Shown here: positions 1-4,976 of the stretch, piece by piece
Layout of the letters: each line of letters starts with the position of its first letter
Position numbering within the stretch: position 1 is the first letter of the stretch
From: Pseudomonadota bacterium
GTDB taxonomy: Bacteria > Pseudomonadota > Gammaproteobacteria > Steroidobacterales > Steroidobacteraceae
DNA: 7,355 nt
Reading direction: 5' to 3'
Assembly (NCBI GenBank): GCA_021817875.1
Contig: JAKAFQ010000198.1
Location: 1 to 7,355 of the forward strand
Translations under genes and position numbers: made by a program
The notes under the pieces: generated by a model
The model's database searches: none
The model's input: only the letters and a program-made list of their open reading frames with translations
Told to the model about the DNA's origin: nothing

Positions 1-865
1 TGAGAAACATCGGCAGCGCCGGCTCACCACGCAGAATACCGCTGAGGAACACCATGGCGCAGATCAGCAGGACGAGCAGTGCCAGTTGCCGGCCGAGTGA
101 CTCCAGTCGGCGCTGCAGAGGAGTCTTCGGAGGCCGGTGTTCGATCAGCAGCGAGGCGATGCGTCCGAGTTCGGTGCGCATTGCGGTCGCAACGACCAGG
201 CCGAGGCCGCGCCCGGCTGTGATCGTGGTGCCCCTGAAGGCCATGTTGAGTCGATCGCCGAGCGGAACCTCCCCCGGCACCGCTGCCACGGTCTTGTCGA
301 CCGGAACCGACTCCCCGGTGAGGGCCGACTCGTTGACGCGCAGACCGGCGGCCTCGATCAGCCGCATGTCGGCGGGCGCGATGTCTCCCGCCTCGAGCAC
401 GACGACGTCTCCGGGCACCAGATCGGCCGCCGCGACGACCTGAGTCCTGCCTGCGCGCAGCACCCTGCTCGCCGGTGCGGCCATCTTCTTCAGTGCCGCC
501 ATGGCCCGATCGGCGCGCATTTCCTGCAGCGCGCCGAGTACCGCGTTGATCAGCACCACGACGAGAATCACCAACGCGTCCGACAGTTCGCCGATCAAGC
601 CCGACACGAGCGCTGCGCCGATGAGCACCAGGATCGTGACATCGGCAAACTGGGCGGCGAGCATCGCCGCGACCGAACGCCGCTCGGGCTCGGCGAGCAC
701 GTTCGCACCATACCGATGGCGTCGGGCGGCAGCCTCCTTGGCGTCGAGGCCGTCCACCGAGCTGTCGAGCGCCGCGGTCAGCTCGGCAATGCTCTGCTGA
801 TGCCAGGCGGGCGAGCCGGATCGGACGGATTCCGATCGGGGAAGCTGCTGAGCGTCGTTTTTCAC
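1..865 (-). CDS. Cation-transporting P-type ATPase (Ca2+-ATPase/PacL-PMR1-like), N-terminal part, truncated by window edge
   Basis: Only the first 288 residues are visible; the family is usually about 900, so the phosphorylation (DKTGT) and ATP-binding domains lie to the left of position 1. Seen: a cation-ATPase N-terminal domain with W21-H22 and G39-L40, then E44-A45 and Y52-G53-A54-N55; a first membrane hairpin at about 76-92 and 97-113; an amphipathic linker with QEMRADRAM (114-122); the actuator domain with PGD (151-153), AGD (160-162) and the dephosphorylation loop LTGES (182-186); and a third hydrophobic segment near 265-285. Family knowledge: such pumps use ATP to move Ca2+ or related cations across the inner membrane. 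Specificity depends on M4-M6 residues that are not visible. GTG at 865 was chosen because it is the only usual start codon in this frame until an ATG at 1078, which would add about 71 Arg/Pro/Ala-rich residues unlike the family. The ribosome site is weak. The gene is divergent from the DUF4136 gene. Confidence 0.9.
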   Translation of the reverse strand, partial: MKNDAQQLPRSESVRSGSPAWHQQSIAELTAALDSSVDGLDAKEAAARRHRYGANVLAEPERRSVAAMLAAQFADVTILVLIGAALVSGLIGELSDALVILVVVLINAVLGALQEMRADRAMAALKKMAAPASRVLRAGRTQVVAAADLVPGDVVVLEAGDIAPADMRLIEAAGLRVNESALTGESVPVDKTVAAVPGEVPLGDRLNMAFRGTTITAGRGLGLVVATAMRTELGRIASLLIEHRPPKTPLQRRLESLGRQLALLVLLICAMVFLSGILRGEPALPMFL

Positions 866-1114
866 CGCACCGCTGCTGCCGGGCGCTGCGCCGGGGCGTC
901 TGAGCGGCGGGGACGGCCGTCCCGGGTGCCGTGCGCGCTGCGGCCCAGCCGGCGGACGAGTGGAGCCATGCGCATCAATCTGCCCGGGTCGCGCGACACC
1001 TTCAAGTAGGCAGTTTCCCTCCCTGTTGGTACACCTACGGATGGACGCAACGCCGAGGGCAGCGCAGGCTGTGCACATCGGTCGCTATCGGTCACACCGG
1101 AAGGCGAGCACGCC
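866..1114. other. Divergent intergenic region between ATPase and DUF4136 genes
   Basis: These 249 bases separate two divergent genes, so promoters for both should lie here. I could not find a convincing -35/-10 pair for either. Short open frames cross it on both strands, but their products are Arg/Pro/Ala-rich and have no recognisable domain, so I treat it as non-coding. The DUF4136 ribosome site (GGAAGG, 1099-1104) is at its right end. Confidence 0.55.
1099..1104 (+). promoter_or_regulatory. Ribosome binding site for the DUF4136 gene
   Basis: GGAAGG lies ten bases before the ATG at 1115. It supports that start and puts the Arg-rich n-region and lipobox in the expected places. Confidence 0.55.
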
Positions 1115-1711
1115 ATGAGTCATCCGTTCGCCGCAGCAGAGTCGCCGGTCAGACGCCGGCGGGTATTGTCCGGCATCGCGCTGATCCTGCCGTTCCTGCT
1201 GGCGCTCACCGCCTGCGAGACGCTGCAGGTCGGCAGCGACTACGATCGGACCGCGACGTTCTCGGGTTACCACACGTTCACCTGGCTGCCGCGTAACAAC
1301 TATGGCATCGCCAATCCGCTGGTGCTCGAGCAGACGCGCGATGCCATTCAGAGCGCTCTCGAGCGCAAGGGTTACCGTTACGTGAGCGGAACGCAACCGG
1401 CGGATTTTGCGGTCGATTTCACCATCGGCTCGCGCGAGCGTACCGACGTGCGTACCTACCCGCAGCCGTATGCGGGTCCGTGGGTCTGGTACGGTCCGCG
1501 CTGGTGGGGTTATCCCTACTGGGGCACGGGTGTCGATGTGTATCACTATCGTGAAGGCATTCTCGGCATCGACGTGTTCGATGCCAGGACGCATCGGCCG
1601 GTCTGGCACGGTTGGGCGCAGAAGCCCCTGAGCCGGGAGGACAGGGAAAATTCCGCCGAGCCGATCCGCAAGGCGGTCGATGCCGTGCTGGCGAGATTTC
1701 CGCCTGGCTGA
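1115..1711 (+). CDS. DUF4136 domain-containing lipoprotein
   Basis: A 198-residue protein of the DUF4136 type, a family of bacterial envelope lipoproteins without an established biochemical function. Seen: an Arg-rich n-region (R13-R16), a hydrophobic stretch (17-30) and a lipobox LTAC ending at C34, giving a lipidated Cys as the mature N-terminus. The +2 residue is Glu rather than Asp, so by the usual Lol rule the outer membrane is the expected site (inference). The DUF4136 signature follows: DYDRTATFSGYHTFTW near 42-57, an ADFAVDFTIG strand at 96-105, and LGIDVFDARTHRPVWHG at 150-166. Residues 115-145 are very aromatic (5 Trp, 7 Tyr), which the family often shows between its core strands. 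The start ATG has GGAAGG ten bases upstream. A six-base stem loop touches the stop codon, without a T-run. The next gene on this strand begins about 80 bp downstream, so the two may be co-transcribed. Confidence 0.9.
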   Translation: MSHPFAAAESPVRRRRVLSGIALILPFLLALTACETLQVGSDYDRTATFSGYHTFTWLPRNNYGIANPLVLEQTRDAIQSALERKGYRYVSGTQPADFAVDFTIGSRERTDVRTYPQPYAGPWVWYGPRWWGYPYWGTGVDVYHYREGILGIDVFDARTHRPVWHGWAQKPLSREDRENSAEPIRKAVDAVLARFPPG

Positions 1712-1781
1712 GCCGCGCCCGCAGTGGCGGCTGTACCGGGCAATGCGGATAGTCTTGCGCCTGCAGGTATCGACCGGTTAC

Positions 1782-1786
1782 GGAGG
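1782..1786 (+). promoter_or_regulatory. Ribosome binding site that decides the UPF0114 start
   Basis: GGAGG is a strong Shine-Dalgarno core. A GTG at 1786 overlaps its last G and so cannot use it. The in-frame TTG at 1792 lies five bases after it, at workable spacing, which makes TTG the better start. Confidence 0.6.
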
Positions 1787-1791
1787 TGGTC

Positions 1792-2340
1792 TTGGCGGAC
1801 AGGAAGGCACGGATCCTGCAGATTCTCTTCGAGCGGTTGCTGTTCGCGACGCGGTGGTGCCTGGCGCCGCTCTACGCCGGGATGGTGCTCGCGCTGCTGC
1901 TGATCCTGGTCGTGTTCGGGCGCGAGCTCCTCGGGGGGCTGGGCCGTATCGGATCGCTCACGGGCGAGCATGCCATCCTTCTCGCCCTGTCGCTCATCGA
2001 CCTGTCGCTCGCGGGCAATCTGCTGCTGGTCGTCATGTTTGCCGGATACGAAAGCTTCGTCTCGCGGCTGCACATCGGCGAGCATGAGGATCGGCCCGCC
2101 TGGCTCGGCACGATCGATTTCGCGGACCTGAAGCTCAAGGTGATCGCCTCCATCGTGGCCATCAGCGCGATCACGCTGCTGCGGGCGTTCCTGCCGCTCG
2201 CGGAGCCGGCAGCCGTCGTCCATCCGCGGCGGCTGCTGTGGTTGGTCGTCATTCAGTTGACGTTCGTCGTTTCCGGCGTACTGCTCGCCCTCGCGGACTG
2301 GATCTCGCCGCGCAACCGGCATCGCGGCGCCGGTTCCTGA
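1792..2340 (+). CDS. UPF0114 (YqhA-like) family inner-membrane protein
   Basis: A 182-residue protein resembling the UPF0114 family, of which E. coli YqhA is a member; no biochemical role is established. Seen: an N-terminal basic segment, then LFATRWCLAPLYAGM (17-31), matching the family's ASRWLLAPVY-type opening; four predicted membrane helices at about 24-46, 61-83, 117-134 and 148-168; the family hallmark GYESFVSR (85-92; usually GYENFVS) after helix 2; and a conserved loop with LGTIDFADLKLK (105-116). Length and topology are normal for the family. I chose TTG at 1792 over GTG at 1786 because GGAGG at 1782-1786 overlaps the GTG but is well spaced from the TTG; the difference is two residues. 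The gene ends ten bases from the oppositely oriented rhtA stop, with a GC stem over the junction. Confidence 0.88.
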   Translation: MADRKARILQILFERLLFATRWCLAPLYAGMVLALLLILVVFGRELLGGLGRIGSLTGEHAILLALSLIDLSLAGNLLLVVMFAGYESFVSRLHIGEHEDRPAWLGTIDFADLKLKVIASIVAISAITLLRAFLPLAEPAAVVHPRRLLWLVVIQLTFVVSGVLLALADWISPRNRHRGAGS

Positions 2341-2349
2341 GGCGCCGCG
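2323..2349. terminator. GC-rich stem-loop at convergent gene ends, possible bidirectional terminator
   Basis: CGCGGCGCC (2323-2331) and GGCGCCGCG (2341-2349) form a perfect 9-bp stem with a 9-base loop that contains the UPF0114 stop TGA. It ends one base before the rhtA stop triplet. Position between convergent genes fits a shared transcription end point. There is no T-run on either side, so it is not a classical intrinsic terminator and may only pause polymerase or protect 3' ends. Confidence 0.4.
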
Positions 2350-2350
2350 C

Positions 2351-3229
2351 TCAGTCCGGAAGCGGCGCCACGGGCTTCTGGCGAGCGCCCGTCGCGGTGC
2401 CGACGGAGGCCACGATGACCAGCAGAATCGCGCTCCACTGTGCCGGGGCCAGCCGCTCGCCGAGAATCAGCAGTCCGGACAGAGCGCCGACCGCCGGCTC
2501 GAGGCTCATCAACACGCCAAAGGTGCGGGCCGGCAGGCGGGTCAGCGCGATCATCTCGAGCGAATAGGGCAGGGCGGTCGACAAAGCGGCGACCAGCAGT
2601 CCCGGCAGCAGCACCGCCCGGCTGAACACGGTGGCGGGCGCGGTGGCCAGGCCGATCGGCACGATGAGCGCCGCGGCGACCAGGCTGCCGAGCGCCACGC
2701 CCCGCGGGCCCAGACGGTGACCGACCTGTTGTCCGAACAGGATATACAGCGCCCAGCAGGCGCCGGCGCCCAGGGCAAACAGCAGGCCCGGCAGGTTGAG
2801 CGCGGCCTGCGCTCGCAGCGGCAGCAACAGCGCGAGCCCGGCTGCGGCGGTCGCGATCCAGAGGAAATCGACGTATCGCCTGGAGGTCAGCACCGCCACG
2901 GTCAGCGGCCCGATGAATTCGACGGCCACGGCGATCCCGAGGGGCAGGCGGTCGATCGCCTGATAGAAGAGGAAATTCATGGTGCCGAGCGAAATTCCGT
3001 ACACCACGAGCGGCAGCCACGAGTCGCGTCGCACACGCAGGCGCCACGGGCGCAGGGCGAGACACAGCAGCACGGTGCCGAATCCGGCGCGCAGCGCCAC
3101 GGTGCCGGTGGGGCCGGCCACGGGGAACAGCGTTGTGGCGATGGAGGCACCGCTTTGCACAGATGCCATCGCCGCGAGCAGCGCCACGAACGGCGTCAGC
3201 GCCCCGATCCGCGCTCTGAGCCTCGTCAT
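2351..3229 (-). CDS. rhtA: Threonine/homoserine exporter RhtA-like (EamA/DMT superfamily)
   Basis: A 292-residue inner-membrane transporter with the two tandem EamA repeats (about 10-135 and 150-280) and ten predicted helices of the drug/metabolite transporter superfamily. As I recall E. coli RhtA, which exports threonine and homoserine by proton antiport, the match runs end to end: LLAAMASVQSGAS (17-29), a PWRLR loop (61-65), YGISLGTMNFLFY (77-89), LPLGIAVAVEFIGPL (95-109), GAGACWALYIL in the second repeat, STALPYSLEMIALTRLP near 225-241, and RTFGVLMSLEPA just after. I chose ATG at 3229 because it puts the first helix at the same distance from the start as in E. coli RhtA; an in-frame GTG at 3265 would add 12 residues. 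Neither has a strong ribosome site. It starts 67 bp after the aldehyde dehydrogenase stop on the same strand, so co-transcription is possible. The exact substrate is inferred. Confidence 0.92.
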   Translation of the reverse strand: MTRLRARIGALTPFVALLAAMASVQSGASIATTLFPVAGPTGTVALRAGFGTVLLCLALRPWRLRVRRDSWLPLVVYGISLGTMNFLFYQAIDRLPLGIAVAVEFIGPLTVAVLTSRRYVDFLWIATAAAGLALLLPLRAQAALNLPGLLFALGAGACWALYILFGQQVGHRLGPRGVALGSLVAAALIVPIGLATAPATVFSRAVLLPGLLVAALSTALPYSLEMIALTRLPARTFGVLMSLEPAVGALSGLLILGERLAPAQWSAILLVIVASVGTATGARQKPVAPLPD

Positions 3230-3286
3230 GGGGTGAATTTCAGCGGGCAGCCGGTCCGCTCGCACCGCCTGCCACGCGCCGTGCCG

Positions 3287-3305
3287 CCGGCCGGTGTCAG
3301 GCCGG
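3287..3305 (-). other. Short stem-loop over the aldehyde dehydrogenase stop codon
   Basis: CCGGCC (3287-3292) pairs with GGCCGG (3300-3305) around a 7-base loop that contains the stop triplet. There is no T-run after it in the direction of transcription. It could be chance in GC-rich DNA, or a weak pause or processing signal before rhtA. Confidence 0.2.
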
Positions 3306-4730
3306 ATCGGAACCGATTACGGCCTTCACCTCGAGGAAATCCCGCAGGCCGTACTCGCCCCACTCCCGTCCGTTGCCGGAGCGCTTGTACCCGCCGAAAG
3401 GCAGAGTCATGTCGCCCTGCGCGCCGTTGAGCGTGATGCGTCCGGCGCGGATCCTGCGGCCGATGCGGTTGGCCCGCGCGAGGTCGCCCGACCAGACATA
3501 CGCCTGCAGGCCATAGGGCGTGTCGTTGGCGATCCGGACCGCTTCGTCCTCGTCCCGATACGGCAGGATGGCCAGCACCGGCCCGAAGATCTCCTCGCGC
3601 GCGATCGTCATGTCGTTGCGCACACCGGAAAAGATGGTCGGGCGGACGAAATAGCCGCTGGAAAGACCCGCGGGCCGGCCTTCGCCACCGCTGAGAAGCT
3701 TTGCGCCTTCGGCAATGCCCCGGGAAATGTAGGCCTCGACCCGTTCGAACTGGATCTTCGAGACGACCGGCCCCATGCTCGTGGCCTCGGAAGCAGGGTC
3801 GCCCACCACCACCGACTCGGCGGCCTTTTTCGCGAGTGCTTCGACTTCCGCGAGGCGGCTGGCGGGCACGAGCAGTCGTGTCGGGGCATTGCACGACTGG
3901 CCGGTGTTCTGCATCACGCTGAGCACACTGGCCTTGACCGCACGCTCGAACTCGGCATCGTCCAGCAGAATGTTGGGCGACTTGCCGCCGAGCTCCTGGT
4001 GCACGCGCTTGACCGTCGCGGCCGCGGCCCGCGCCACTTCCGTGCCGGCGCGTGTCGAGCCGGTGAATGAAACCATGTCGATGTCCGGATGCGCCGCAAG
4101 CGCCGCGCCGACCGCCGCTCCGGTGCCGTTCACCAGGTTGAACACCCCGGCCGGCACTCCCGCCTCGTCGAGAATCTCGGCCCAGATGATCGCGCTGAAC
4201 GGGGAGAACTCCGAGGGCTTCAGCACCATGGTGCAGCCGGCGGCGAGCGCCGGGACGACCTTGGCCGCCACCTGATTCATCGGCCAGTTCCATGGGGTGA
4301 TGAGCGCGCAGACGCCGACCGGCTCGAGCAGCACGCGTGAGTTGCCCCGGCGCTCTTCGAATTCGAAGGTCTTCAGCACCTCGATCATCGCGGCGAGATG
4401 ACCGGCGCCGGCGCCGGCCTGAGCGCCTTTGGCCAGTCGTGCCGGCGCGCCCATTTCCTCACGGATGGCGCGCGCGATGTCCGGGGAACGGCGCTTGTAG
4501 ACTGCCAGGATCTTCTCGAGCAGCGCCGCGCGCTCATCGCGGGAGGTCTGTGCGAATCGCTCGAACGCGCCACGCGCCGCGGCCACGGCAAGCTCCACGT
4601 CCCGGGCGGACCCGAGCGAAATCACGCCCGCGGGCGTTTCGGTCGCCGGATTGATCACGGTATGGTCGTTCGGTTCGGCTGGCGGGACCCAGCGTCCGTC
4701 GATGTAGAACAGGCGGCAGTCGTAGGACAT
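3297..4730 (-). CDS. NAD(P)-dependent aldehyde dehydrogenase family protein
   Basis: A complete 477-residue aldehyde dehydrogenase, which oxidises an aldehyde to the acid with NAD+ or NADP+ in the cytoplasm. All the key parts are seen: the oxyanion Asn in PWNWPMN (N148), the cofactor Lys in LKPSE (K171), the FTGS turn (222-225), the general base Glu in ELGGKSPN (E246), the nucleophile Cys in NTGQSCNAPTR (C280), EEIFGPV with the ribose-binding Glu (E380), and a C-terminal PFGGYKRSG motif. The NTGQSCNAPTR wording around the catalytic Cys recalls the CddD-like subgroup (named for a Rhodococcus enzyme acting on a long-chain oxo-acid) rather than betaine or acetaldehyde dehydrogenases; this is recall, and the substrate is unknown. 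ATG at 4730 gives a standard N-terminus (LFYIDGRWVPP, 7-17), though no clear Shine-Dalgarno precedes it. It lies 246 bp downstream of the TonB receptor and 67 bp upstream of rhtA, same strand. Confidence 0.95.
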   Translation of the reverse strand: MSYDCRLFYIDGRWVPPAEPNDHTVINPATETPAGVISLGSARDVELAVAAARGAFERFAQTSRDERAALLEKILAVYKRRSPDIARAIREEMGAPARLAKGAQAGAGAGHLAAMIEVLKTFEFEERRGNSRVLLEPVGVCALITPWNWPMNQVAAKVVPALAAGCTMVLKPSEFSPFSAIIWAEILDEAGVPAGVFNLVNGTGAAVGAALAAHPDIDMVSFTGSTRAGTEVARAAAATVKRVHQELGGKSPNILLDDAEFERAVKASVLSVMQNTGQSCNAPTRLLVPASRLAEVEALAKKAAESVVVGDPASEATSMGPVVSKIQFERVEAYISRGIAEGAKLLSGGEGRPAGLSSGYFVRPTIFSGVRNDMTIAREEIFGPVLAILPYRDEDEAVRIANDTPYGLQAYVWSGDLARANRIGRRIRAGRITLNGAQGDMTLPFGGYKRSGNGREWGEYGLRDFLEVKAVIGSDPA

Positions 4731-4763
4731 GGCAATGCTGCGCAGTGGGCCGATGGAGCGGAA

Positions 4764-4769
4764 ATTTTA
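4764..4769 (-). promoter_or_regulatory. Possible -10 element upstream of the aldehyde dehydrogenase gene
   Basis: On the minus strand this reads TAAAAT, in one of the most AT-rich spots of this GC-rich intergenic region. Transcription would start near 4757, leaving a leader of about 27 bases before the ATG at 4730. No good -35 hexamer is visible 16-18 bases upstream, so this is only a candidate for an independent promoter. Confidence 0.28.
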
Positions 4770-4922
4770 TCACGCCGCGGTCCGGGGTCCGATGGGGCGC
4801 CTGCGCAGGGAGCCGCGCCCGAAAGACCGCCCGATTCCATGCGGTTTCGGCCGGGGTGACCGCCCGGCCGGGGCGCGCCGGCGGGGCAGACCCCGGAGCA
4901 GGCCGATGAGCCTGCGCGAGGT

Positions 4923-4942
4923 CACGCCCGCCGGCCGGCGTG
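4923..4942 (-). other. Stem-loop downstream of the TonB receptor gene
   Basis: CACGCC (4923-4928) pairs with GGCGTG (4937-4942) across an 8-base GC loop; the same stretch holds a 12-base perfect palindrome (4929-4940). It lies about 35 bases past the receptor stop codon. A second 8-bp inverted repeat (4848-4855 with 4863-4870) follows. Neither has a T-run, so Rho-independent termination is not supported, but these are the best candidates for a 3' end signal in the 246-bp gap, which otherwise holds no recognisable gene. Confidence 0.25.
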
Positions 4943-4976
4943 TTCAGCGGCGAGCCGGCGCGCGGCAGCGGGCGGC

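Noticed and set aside
54..1009. Long plus-strand open frames (for example 137-1009 and 54-443)
   Set aside because: They lie antisense to the ATPase, whose minus-strand translation has clear family motifs. Their own products are His/Arg/Gly-rich with no domain.
862..1116. 84-residue minus-strand open frame covering the divergent intergenic region
   Set aside because: Arg/Pro/Ala-rich product with no recognisable motif, no good ribosome site, and overlap with the ATPase start and DUF4136 upstream region.
1711..1732. Hairpin after the DUF4136 stop as a terminator
   Set aside because: Only six base pairs, a ten-base loop and no T-run; expected by chance at this GC content.
3226..4293. 355-residue minus-strand frame overlapping the aldehyde dehydrogenase
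   Set aside because: It is a shifted frame of the same strand; the dehydrogenase frame carries all catalytic motifs, this one none.
4848..4870. 8-bp inverted repeat as an intrinsic terminator for the receptor gene
   Set aside because: No T-run follows on the minus strand and it lies more than 100 bases past the stop; left only as a note under the nearer stem-loop.
4801..4976. GC-rich, palindrome-containing gap as an attachment site or mobile-element remnant
   Set aside because: No direct repeats, transposase fragments or tRNA sequence; short CCGG-type palindromes are common in such DNA.
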